Origin: Sanderia malayensis
Taxonomy: Eukaryota; Cnidaria; Scyphozoa; Semaeostomeae; Pelagiidae
NCBI GenBank assembly: GCA_013076295.1
Contig: RQOL01000214.1
Coordinates: forward strand, 1-64,000
DNA: 64,000 bases
Direction: 5' to 3'
The notes under the pieces are model-generated. The model ran no database searches. It was not told where the DNA came from and worked only from the letters and a program-made list of their open reading frames with translations. The position numbers were made by a program, and so were the translations under genes. Below, in pieces: positions 24,143 to 36,234 of this stretch (positions are counted from its first letter, which is position 1; each line of letters opens with the position of its first letter).

Positions 24143-26699
24143 GATTAAGCCTTTGTTACTTGACTGGCTGGGGCGAACGAGCGAAGCGAGTGATGACCCC
24201 TAGTTACATATAAAATACAAATGCATTTGCTTGTTTTCAGTTATTGTAACATTCATTCACACTAATTGCACTTGAATCTACGTCATTGCAGCTGCAACTA
24301 AGTAAATTACACATGCATTTGCTTGTTTTCAGTGATATTAACATTCATTCACACTAATTGCACATGAATCCACGTTATTACAGCTGCAACTAAGTGAAAT
24401 ACACATGCATTTGCTTGTTTTCAGTAATTGTAACATTCATTCACGCTAATTGCACATGAATCTACGTTATTACAGCTGCAACTAAGTAAATTACACATGC
24501 ATTTGCTTGTTTTCAGTGCCATTAAAATTCATTCACACTAATTGCACATGAATCTACGTTATTACAGCTGCAACTAAGTAAAATACACACGCATTTGTAT
24601 GTTTTCAGTAATTGTAACATTCATTCACACTAATTGCACACGAATCTACGTTATTACAGCTGCAACTAAGTAAATTACATATGCATTTGCCTGTTTTCAG
24701 TGATATTAACATTCATTCACACTAATTGGACATGAATCCACGTTATTACAGCTGAAACTAAGTAAAATACACATGCATTTGCTTGTTTTTAGTGATATAA
24801 ATATTACTGCGCACTAATTGCACATGAATCCACGTTATTACAGCTGAAACCAAGTAAAATACACACGCATTTGCTTGTTTTCAGTGATATAAATATTACT
24901 GCACACTAATTGCATATGAATCCACGTTATTACAGCTGAAACTAAGCAAAAAACACATGCATTTGCATTTTTTCAGTGCCATTAAAATTCATTCACACTA
25001 ATTGCACATGAATCTACGTTATTACAGCTGCAACTAAGTAAAATACACACGCATTTGCTTGTTTTCAGTGATATTAATATTACTGCACACTAATTGCACA
25101 TGAATCCAGGTTATTACAGCTGAAACTAAGTAAAATACACATGCATTTGCTTGTTTTCAGTGATATAAATTTTACTGCACACTAATTGCACATGAATCCA
25201 CGTTATTACAGCTGAAACTAAGTAAAATACACATGCATTTGCTTGTTTTCATTGATATTAACATTCATTCACACTAATTGCACAAGAATCTACGTTATTA
25301 TAGCTGCAACTAAGTAAAATACACATGCATTTGCTTGTTTTCAGTGATATAAATATTACTGCACACTAATTGCACATGAATCCACGTTATTACAGCTGAA
25401 ACTAAGCAAAATACACATGCATTTGCTTGTTTTCAGTGCCATTAAAATTCATTCACACTAATTGCACATGAATCTACGTTATTACAGCTGCAACTAAGTA
25501 AAATACACACGCATTTGCTTGTTTTCAGTGATATTAATATTACTGCACACTAATTGCACATGAATCCAGGTTATTACAGGTGAAACTAAGTAAATTACAC
25601 ATGCATTTGCCTGTTTTCAGTGATATTAACATTCATTCACACTAATTGGACATGAATCCACGTTATTACAGCTGAAACTAAGTAAAATACACATGCATTT
25701 GCTTGTTTTCAGTGATATAAATATTACTGCACACTAATTGCACATGAATCCACGTTATTACAGCTGAAACTAAGCAAAATACACATGCATTTGCTTGTTT
25801 TCAGTGCCATTAAAATTCATTCACACTAATTGCACATGAATCTACGTTATTACAGCTGCAACTAAGTAAAATACACACGCATTTGCTTGTTTTCAGTACC
25901 ATTAATATTACTGCACACTAATTGCACACGAATCCAGGTTATTACAGGTGAAACTAAGTAAAATACACATGCATTTGCTTGTTTTCATTGATATTAACAT
26001 GCATTCACACTTATTGCACAAGAATTTACCTTATTATAGCTGCAATTAAGTAAAATTCACATGCATTTGCTTGTTTTCAGTTATATTAAAATTCATTCAC
26101 ACTAATTGCACATGAATCCACGTTATTACAGCTGAAACTAAGTAAAATACACATGCAGTTACTTGTTTTCAGTGATATTAACATTACCGCACAATAATTA
26201 CACTTGAATCTACGTTATTACAGCTGCAACTAAGTAAATTACACATGCATTTGCTTATTTTCAGTGATATTAACATTGATTCACACTAATTGCACACGAA
26301 TCCACGTTATTACAGCTGAAACTAAGCAAAATACACATGCATTTGCTTGTTTTCAGTGCCATTAAAATTCATTCACACTAATTGCACATGAATCTACGTT
26401 ATTACAGCTGCAACTAAGTAAAATACACACGCATTTGCTTGTTTTCAGTGATATTAATATTACTGCACACTAATTGCACATGAATCCAGGTTATTACAGG
26501 TGAAACTAAGTAAAATACACAGGCATTTGCTTGTTTTCATTGATATTAACATGCATTCACACTTATTGCACAAGAATTTACCTTATTATAGCTGCAATTA
26601 AGTAAAATTCACATGCATTTGCTTGTTTTCAGTTATATTAAAATTCATTCACACTAATTGCACATGAATCCACGTTATTACAGCTGAAACTAAGTAAAA

Positions 26700-28079
26700 T
26701 ACACATGCATTTTCTTGTTTTCAGTATTTGTAACATTCATTCACACTAATTGCACATGAATCTACGTCATTACAGCTGCAACTATGTAAATTACACATGC
26801 ATTTGCTTGTTTTCAGTGGTATTAACATTCATTCACACTAATTGCACATGAATTCAAGTTATTACAGCTGAAAATAAGTAAAATACACATGCATTTGCTT
26901 GTTTTCAGTGATATTGACATTACTGCTCACTAATTGCACATGAATCCACGTTATTACAGCTGAAACTAAGTAAAATACAAGTGCATTTGCTTGTTTTCAA
27001 TGATATTAACATCACTGCACACTAATTGCACATGAATCCACGTTATTACAGCTGAAACTAAGTAAAATACACATGCATTTGCTTGTATTCAGTGACATTA
27101 ACATTACTGCACACTAATTGCACATGAATCCACGTTATTACAGCTGAAACTAAGTAAAATACACACGCATTTGTTTGTTTTCAGTGATATTTACATTACT
27201 GCGCACTAATTGCACATGAATCCAGGTTATTAAATCTGAAACTAAGTAAAATACACATGCATTTGTTTGTTTTCAGTAATTGTAAATTTCATTCACACTA
27301 ACTGCACTTGAATCTACGTTATTACAGTGGCAACTAAGTAAAATACACATGCATTTGCTTATTTTCAGTAATTTTAACATTCATGCACACTAATTGCACA
27401 TGAATTTACGTTAGTACACCTGCAACTAAGTAAATTACACATGCATTTGCTTGTTTTCAGTGATATTAACATTCATTCACACTAATTGCACATGAATCCA
27501 CGTTATTACAGCTGAAACTAAGTAAAATACACATGCATTGGCTTGTTTTCAGTGACATTAACATTACTGCACACTAATTGCACATGATTCCACGGTATTA
27601 CAGCTGTAACTAAGTAAATTACACATGCATTTGCTTGTTTTCAATGATATTAACATTCATTCACACTAATTGGACATGAATCCACCTTATTACAGCTGAA
27701 ACTAAGTAAAATACACACGCATTTGTTTGTTTTCAGTGATATTTACATTACTGCACACTAATTGCACATGAATCCAGGTTATTAAATCTGAAACTGAGTA
27801 AAATACACATGCATTTGTTTGTTTTCAGTAATTGTAATTTACATTCACCCTAATTGCACTTGAATCTACGTTATTACAGCTGCAACTAAGTAAAATACAC
27901 ATGCATTTGCTTATTTTCAATAATTTTAACATTCATGCACACTAATTGCACATGAATCTACGTTAGTACACCTGCAACTAAGTAACTTACACATGCATTT
28001 GATTGTTTTCAGTGATATTAACATTCATTCACACTAATTGCACATGAATCTACGTTATTACAGCTGCAACTAAGTAAAT
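26700..28079. repeat. 1,380-bp segmental tandem duplication, copy 1
   Basis: Exactly 15 x 92 bp. Read line by line against 28080-29459 I find no difference, and identity continues about 25 bp further into the next unit. It starts within ACACATGCATTTTCTTGTTT and includes rare variants such as TAAATCTGAAACT and ATCACTGCACAC. Confidence 0.93.
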
Positions 28080-29459
28080 TACACATGCATTTTCTTGTTT
28101 TCAGTATTTGTAACATTCATTCACACTAATTGCACATGAATCTACGTCATTACAGCTGCAACTATGTAAATTACACATGCATTTGCTTGTTTTCAGTGGT
28201 ATTAACATTCATTCACACTAATTGCACATGAATTCAAGTTATTACAGCTGAAAATAAGTAAAATACACATGCATTTGCTTGTTTTCAGTGATATTGACAT
28301 TACTGCTCACTAATTGCACATGAATCCACGTTATTACAGCTGAAACTAAGTAAAATACAAGTGCATTTGCTTGTTTTCAATGATATTAACATCACTGCAC
28401 ACTAATTGCACATGAATCCACGTTATTACAGCTGAAACTAAGTAAAATACACATGCATTTGCTTGTATTCAGTGACATTAACATTACTGCACACTAATTG
28501 CACATGAATCCACGTTATTACAGCTGAAACTAAGTAAAATACACACGCATTTGTTTGTTTTCAGTGATATTTACATTACTGCGCACTAATTGCACATGAA
28601 TCCAGGTTATTAAATCTGAAACTAAGTAAAATACACATGCATTTGTTTGTTTTCAGTAATTGTAAATTTCATTCACACTAACTGCACTTGAATCTACGTT
28701 ATTACAGTGGCAACTAAGTAAAATACACATGCATTTGCTTATTTTCAGTAATTTTAACATTCATGCACACTAATTGCACATGAATTTACGTTAGTACACC
28801 TGCAACTAAGTAAATTACACATGCATTTGCTTGTTTTCAGTGATATTAACATTCATTCACACTAATTGCACATGAATCCACGTTATTACAGCTGAAACTA
28901 AGTAAAATACACATGCATTGGCTTGTTTTCAGTGACATTAACATTACTGCACACTAATTGCACATGATTCCACGGTATTACAGCTGTAACTAAGTAAATT
29001 ACACATGCATTTGCTTGTTTTCAATGATATTAACATTCATTCACACTAATTGGACATGAATCCACCTTATTACAGCTGAAACTAAGTAAAATACACACGC
29101 ATTTGTTTGTTTTCAGTGATATTTACATTACTGCACACTAATTGCACATGAATCCAGGTTATTAAATCTGAAACTGAGTAAAATACACATGCATTTGTTT
29201 GTTTTCAGTAATTGTAATTTACATTCACCCTAATTGCACTTGAATCTACGTTATTACAGCTGCAACTAAGTAAAATACACATGCATTTGCTTATTTTCAA
29301 TAATTTTAACATTCATGCACACTAATTGCACATGAATCTACGTTAGTACACCTGCAACTAAGTAACTTACACATGCATTTGATTGTTTTCAGTGATATTA
29401 ACATTCATTCACACTAATTGCACATGAATCTACGTTATTACAGCTGCAACTAAGTAAAT
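28080..29459. repeat. 1,380-bp segmental tandem duplication, copy 2
   Basis: Perfect direct copy of 26700-28079. The right arm has only one equivalent: its diagnostic GTGCAGTGATGTTAATATCA occurs once, near 33171. Confidence 0.93.
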
Positions 29460-30438
29460 TACACATGCATTTTCTTGTTTTCAGTGATATTAACATTCAT
29501 TCACACTAATTGCACATGAATCCACGTTATTACAGCTGAAACTAAGTAAAATACACATGCATTTGCTTGTTTTCAGTGATATTAACATTACTGCACACTA
29601 ATTGCACTTGAATGTACGTTATTACAGTTGCAACTAAGTTAATTACACATGCATTTTCTTGTTTTCAGTGACTTTAACATTACTGCACACTAATTGCATT
29701 TGAATCTACGTTATTACAGCTGCAACTAAGTAAATTACACATGCATTTTCTTGTTTTCAGTGATATTAACATTCATTCACACTAATTGCACATGAATCCA
29801 CGTTATTACAGCTGAAACTAAGTAAAATACACATGCATTTGCTTGTTTTCAGTGATATTAACATTACTGCACACTAATTGCACTTGAATGTACGTTATTA
29901 CAGTTGCAACTAAGTTAATTACACATGCATTTGCTTGTTTTCAGTGATATTAACATTGATTCACACTAATTGGACATGAATCCACGCTATTACACCTGAA
30001 ACTAAGTAAAATACACATGCATTTGCTTGTTTTCAGTGATTTAACATTACCGCACACTAATTGCATTTGAATCTACGTTTTTACAGCTGCAACTAAGCAA
30101 ATTACAAATGCATTTGCTTGTTTACAGTGATATTAACATTGATTCACACTAATTGCACATGAATCCACGTTATTACAGCTGAAATTAGGAAAAAATACAC
30201 ATGCATTTACTTGTTTTAAGTGATTTTAACTTTACTGCACACTAATTGCACTTGAATCTACGTTATTACAGCTGCAACTAAGTAAATTACACATGCATTT
30301 CCTTGTTTTCAGTGATATTAACATTGATTCACACTAATTGCACATGAATCCACGTTATTACAGCTGAAACTAAGTAAAATACAAGTGCATTTTCTTGTTT
30401 TCAGTGACATTAACATTACTGCACACTAATTGCAAATG

Positions 30439-31633
30439 AAATGCACATAAAAACAACATTTGCCTTTCAAAGCAGCTCGTGGAGTGCACAACTCGGCATT
30501 GACATCATCAACATGGGTACAATTGTCACCTATTCATTCTACTCAGAACATATGGGTACATATGTGACAACTGTCCACCTGTAATTCTTAAACTAAATGC
30601 AAGGTAGATTATGTACTTCACTTGCACCCTGTCTTTGAGGACAAGTCTTCATGTAAGCCGATCACAATATCTCCATCCACCACAGTACCACTCACCACAT
30701 TACTCTCAACTCAATTTGCAGCCTGGTAAGGCCAGCTGATTATGCACACATTTCTCTCCAATATCAGACAGTCTGACATGCTGGATAACTAACTCCCTGC
30801 ATACTTGTACATTAACTAACAATTGACATTTGTGCCTCCCTCCCACCTTTCCAGCCAATGAGAGAAAATGTCAACAATAGTAACCTTGATTAGAATTGTT
30901 CAGCAAACTTGTTCACTTCCAACCCATTGCATAAGTACACACTAAACTGTACCTATGATGTATTCAGCAAAACATAATTGCATTGTCGAGATTCTTAATT
31001 ATATAATTCCATTCCCAAGGATAGCCATATATTCGAGAACCGCCATTGCTACATATTACTATGATTATGATGATGATATACTTTGTATTAATAATGCTAC
31101 CATGCCTGCTACAGATCATTCTGCTGTTCAAGCTTTTCGGCACGAGTAATTGAGTAATTAGACGTCAGATCAACCAACCGTCTGATTGAAAAGCAGTCTT
31201 GCAACAGTAATCAATTTCTCAAGCTTCATTACTGCAAACGCAAGGGCAGCCGAATATTGGACAAATCTGCATTCACTCAACAACCTCTAGTAAGTCTAGT
31301 AATTCCAAACTATGCAGTTCGTGTAGGAGGACCAATCAAAACTATCATATAATGCTACATGTCACAGCATCAATCTATGAACATTAAACAACCAGGTATT
31401 GCCTGTGCACTGCACTGATATGAAAATACAACAAACCTAAATATGACATTATTGCCTGTACCTGACGACCTTATTCATATGAACTTATAATTATTGATGC
31501 AGTGCAGTAACTGTCAAGCTAAGCTATCTAGCACAGATGACCTCCCTTCGAAAACATTACCCATGCAGAAGCGATTGACATGGCCTGGATCATACAGAGC
31601 TGGTGCTTTTGGTGGTTTTGAAAAAAACCGTTT
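30439..31633. other. Unique flanking sequence beyond the satellite edge
   Basis: About 1.2 kb with no resemblance to the satellite or the two transposons. It is not mirrored on the other side of the gap. The longest frames (64 codons from 30955, and one running into the N gap from 31494) have no recognisable domain. I see no tRNA, transposon end or exon that I would defend. Confidence 0.75.
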
Positions 31634-31733
31634 NNNNNNNNNNNNNNNNNNNNNNNNNNNNNNNNNNNNNNNNNNNNNNNNNNNNNNNNNNNNNNNNNNN
31701 NNNNNNNNNNNNNNNNNNNNNNNNNNNNNNNNN
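31634..31733. other. Assembly gap of 100 N
   Basis: Exactly 100 ambiguous bases, a conventional placeholder for a scaffold gap of unknown size. Sequence on the two sides does not continue: unique sequence on the left, inverted satellite on the right. Apparent reading frames across it are meaningless. Confidence 0.97.
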
Positions 31734-34700
31734 AACAAGAAAATGCACTTGTATTTTACTTAGTTTCAGCTGTAATAACGTGGATTCATGTGCAATTAGT
31801 GTGAATCAATGTTAATATCACTGAAAACAAGCAAATGCATGTGTATTTTACTTAGCTTCAGCTGTAATAACGTGGATTCATGTGCAATTAGTGTGAATCA
31901 ATGTTAATATCACTGAAAACAAGCAAATGCATGTGTAATTTACTTAGTTGCAGCTGTAATAACTTACATTCAAGTGCAATTAGTGTGCAGTAATGTTAAT
32001 GTCCCTGAAAACAAGCAAATGCATGTCTAGTTTACATAGTTGCAGCTGTAATAACGTAGATTCATGTGCAATTAGTGTGAATGAATGTTACAATTACTGA
32101 AAACAAGCAAATGCATGTGTATTTTACTTAGTTGCAGCTGTAATAACGTAGATTCATGTGCAATTAGTGTGAATGAATGTTAATATCACTGAAAACAATC
32201 AAATGCATGTGTAAGTTACTTAGTTGCAGGTGTACTAACGTAGATTCATGTGCAATTAGTGTGTGAAAATGTTAAAATTATTGAAAATAAGCAAATGCAT
32301 GTGTATTTTACTTAGTTGCAGCTGTAATAACGTAGATTCAAGTGCAATTAGGGTGAATGTAAATTACAATTACTGAAAACAAACAAATGCATGTGTATTT
32401 TACTCAGTTTCAGATTAATAACCTGGATTCATGTGCAATTAGTGTGCAGTAATGTAAATATCACTGAAAACAACAATGCGTGTGTATTTTACTTAGTTTC
32501 AGCTGTAATAAGGGGATTCATGTCAATTAGTGTGAATGAATGTTAATATCATTGAAAACAAGCAAATGCATGTGTAATTTACTTAGTTACAGCTGTAATA
32601 CCATGGAATCATGTGCAATTAGTGTGCAGTAATGTTAATGTCACTGAAAACAAGCCAATGCATGTGTATTTTACTTAGTTTCAGCTGTAATAACGTGGAT
32701 TCATGTGCAATTAGTGTGAATGAATGTTAAATCACTGAAAACAAGCAAATGCATGTGTAATTTACTTAGTTGCAGGTGTACTAACGTAAATTCATGTGCA
32801 ATTAGTGTGCATGAATGTTAAAATTACTGAAAATAAGCAAATGCATGTGTATTTTACTTAGTTGCACTGTAATAACGTAGATTCAAGTGCAGTTAGTGTG
32901 AATGAAATTTACAATTACTGAAAACAAACAAATGCATGTGTATTTTACTTAGTTTCAGATTTAATAACCTGGATTCATGTGCAATTAGTGCGCAGTAATG
33001 TAAATATCACTGAAAACAACAAATGCGTGTATTTTACTTAGTTTCAGCTGTAATAACGTGGATTCATGTGCAATTAGTGTGCAGTAATGTTAATGTCACT
33101 GAATACAAGCAAATGCATGTGTATTTTACTTAGTTTCAGCTGTAATAACGTGGATTCATGTGCAATTAGTGTGCAGTGATGTTAATATCATTGAAAACAA
33201 GCAAATGCACTTGTATTTTACTTAGTTTCAGCTGTAATAACGTGGATTCATGTGCAATTAGTGAGCAGTAATGTCAATATCACTGAAAACAAGCAAATGC
33301 ATGTGTATTTTACTTATTTTCAGCTGTAATAACTTGATTCATGTGCAATTAGTGTGAATGAATGTTAATACTGAAAACAAGCAAATGCATGTGTAATTTA
33401 CATAGTTGCAGCTGTAATGACGTAGATTCATGTGCAATTAGTGTGAATGAATGTTACAAATACTGAAAACAAGAAAATGCATGTGTATTTTACTTAGTTT
33501 CAGCTGTAATAACGTGGATTTATGTGCAATTAGTGTGAATGAATGTCAATATCTCTGGAAACAAGCAAATGCATGTCTAGTTTACATAGTTGCAGCTGTA
33601 ATAACGTAGATTCATGTGCAATTAGTGTGAATGAATGTTACAATTACTGAAAACAAGCAAATGCATGTGTATTTTACTTAGTTGCAGCTGTAATAACGTA
33701 GATTCAAGTGCAATTAGTGTGAATGAAATTTACAATTACTGAAAACAAACAAATGCATGTGTATTTTACTTAGTTTCAGCTTTAATAACCTGGATTCATG
33801 TGCAATTAGTGTGCAGTAATGTAAATATAACTGAAAACAAGCAAATGCATGTGAATTTTACTTAATTGCAGCTATAAAAGGTAATTCTGTGCAATAGTGT
33901 GAATGCATGTTAATATCAATGAAAACAAGCAAATGCCTGTGTATTTTACTTAGTTTCACCTGTAATAACCTGGATTCATGTGCAATTAGTGTGCAGTAAT
34001 ATTAATATCACTGAAAAAAGCAAATGCGTGTGTATTTCTTAGTTGCAGCTGTAATAACGTAGATTCATGTGCAATTAGTGTGAATGAATTTTAATGGCAC
34101 TGAAAACAAGCAAATGCATATGTATTTTGCTTAGTTTCAGCTGTAATAACGTGGATTCGTGTGCAATTAGTGTGAATCAATGTTAATATCACTGAAAATA
34201 AGCAAATGCATGTGTATTTACTTAGTTGCAGCTGTAATAACGTAGATTCAAGTGTAATTATTGTGCGTAATGTTAATATCACTGAAAACAAGTAACTGCA
34301 TGTGTATTTTACTTAGTTTCAGCTGTAATAACGTGGATTCATGTGCAATTAGTGTGAATGAATTTTAATATAATGAAAACAAGCAAATGCATGTGATTTT
34401 ACTTAATTGCAGCTATAATAAGGTAAATTCTGTGCAATAAGTGTGAATGCATGTTAATATCAATGAAAACAAGCAAATGCATGTGTATTTTACTTAGTTT
34501 CACCTGTATAACCTGGAATGTGTGCAATTAGTGTGCAGTAATATTAATGGTACTGAAAACAAGCAAATGCGTGTGTATTTTACTTAGTTGCAGCTGTAAT
34601 AACGTAGATTCATGTGCAATTAGTGTGAATGAATTTTAATGGCACTGAAAACAAGCAAATGCATGTGTATTTTGCTTAGTTTCAGCTGTAATAACGTGGA

Positions 34701-36234
34701 TTCATGTGCAATTAGTGTGCAGTAATATTTATATCACTGAAAACAAGCAAATGCATGTGTATTTTACTTAGTTTCAGCTGTAATAACGTGGATTCATGTC
34801 AATTAGTGTGAATGAATGTTAATATCACTGAAAACAGCAAATGCATGTGTAATTTACTTAGTTTCACCTGTAATAACCTGGATTCATGTGCAATTAGTGT
34901 GCAGTAATATTAATATCACTGAAAACAAGCAAATGCGTGTGTATTTTACTTAGTTGCAGCTGTAATAACGTAGATTCATGTGCAATTAGTGTGAATGAAT
35001 TTTAATGGCACTGAAAACAAGCAAATGCATGTGTATTTGCTTAGTTCAGCTGTAATAACGTGGATTCATGTGCAATTAGTGTGCAGTATATTTATATCAC
35101 TGAAAACAAGCAAATGCATGTGTATTTTACTTAGTTGCAGCTATAATAACGTAGATTCTTGTGCAATTAGTGTGAATGAATGTTAATATCAATGAAAACA
35201 AGCAAATGCATGTGTATTTTACTTAGTTTCAGTTGTAATAACGTGGATTCATGTGCAATTAGTGTGCAGTAAAATTTATATCACTGAAAACAAGCAAATG
35301 CACGTGTATTTTACTTAGTTTCAGCTGTAATAACCTGGATTCATGTGCAATTAGTGTGCAGTAATATTTAATATCACTGAAAACAAGCAAATGCGTGTGT
35401 ATTTTACTTAGTTGCAGCTGTAATAACGTAGATTCATGTGCAATTAGTGTGAAATGAATTTTACACTGAAAAAAGCAAATGCATGTGTTTTTGCTTAGTT
35501 TCAGCTGTAATAACGTGGATTCATATGCAATTAGTGTGCAGTAATATTTATATCACTGAAAACAAGCAAATGCGTGTGTATTTTACTTGGTTTCAGCTGT
35601 AATAACGTGGATTCATGTGCAATTAGTGCGCAGTAATATTTATATCACTAAAAACAAGCAAATGCATGTGTATTTTACTTAGTTTCAGCTGTAATAACGT
35701 GGATTCATGTCCAATTAGTGTGAATGAATGTTAATATCACTGAAAACAGGCAAATGCATATGTAATTTACTTAGTTGCAGCTGTAATAACGTAGATTCGT
35801 GTGCAATTAGTGTGAATGAATGTTCAATTACTGAAAACATACAAATGCGTGTGTATTTTACTTAGTTGCAGCTGTAATAACGTAGATTCATGTGCAATTA
35901 GTGTGAATGAATTTTAATGGCACTGAAAACAAGCAAATGCATGTGTATTTACTTAGTTGCAGCTGTAATAACGTAGATTCATGTGCAATTAGCGTGAATG
36001 AATGTTACAATTACTGAAAACAAGCAAATGCATGTGTATTTCACTTAGTTGCAGCTGTAATAACGTGGATTCATGTGCAATTAGTGTGAATGAATGTTAA
36101 TATCACTGAAAACAAGCAAATGCATGTGTAATTTACTTAGTTGCAGCTGCAATGACGTAGATTCAAGTGCAATTAGTGTGAATGAATGTTACAATAACTG
36201 AAAACAAGCAAATGCATTTGTATTTTATATGTAA
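31734..36234. repeat. 92-bp satellite array, right arm inner block (inverted)
   Basis: The satellite in reverse complement (monomer landmarks CAGCTGTAATAACGT, ATTCATGTGCAATTAG, AACAAGCAAATGCATGTG). Its first bases, AACAAGAAAATGCACTTGT, are the complement of left-arm sequence ending at 30399. The block is about 49 monomers long, shorter than its left counterpart, and lacks the second 1,380-bp copy. It has many one- to three-base deletions, notably around 32440-32530, 33870-34030 and 34500-34560. Confidence 0.95.

Larger units (their letters stand above)
22006..24203. mobile_element. Non-autonomous Helitron-like element, left copy
   Basis: The satellite breaks after CACGTTA and resumes with TTACATATAAAATAC. 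The 2,198 bp between begin TCTAATATATATATTCTACG and end GATGACCCCTAG. The TC start, CTAG end (CTRR), insertion between A and T and absence of a target duplication are the hallmarks of canonical Helitrons. No Rep/helicase gene is present, so it would depend on another element. The inside has about 760 bp of unique sequence, then a 1.37-kb minisatellite, then a 60-bp 3' end. GGGG at 24170-24173 faces CCCC at 24197-24200, but a compact hairpin before CTAG, normal in Helitrons, is not obvious. Orientation is defined by the TC and CTAG ends and reads left to right. The resumed satellite lacks about 12 bp of the monomer after TTACA. Confidence 0.78.
24204..30438. repeat. 92-bp satellite array, left arm inner block
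   Basis: The same satellite as at 1-17150, about 68 monomers by length, runs from the Helitron-like element to the array edge. It contains a perfect 1,380-bp tandem duplication, listed separately. The last recognisable monomer motif is CACACTAATTGC near 30424-30434. There is no gene. Confidence 0.96.

Noticed and set aside
17151..24203. One large composite transposon spanning both insertions
   Set aside because: Ordinary satellite separates the two elements, and each has its own clean boundaries and a different insertion signature.
30955..31149. 64-codon frame in the unique flank
   Set aside because: Length is unremarkable for AT-rich DNA, with no motif, homology or splice structure I can defend.
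31494..31815. Frames running through the N gap
   Set aside because: They join unrelated contig ends across 100 unknown bases.
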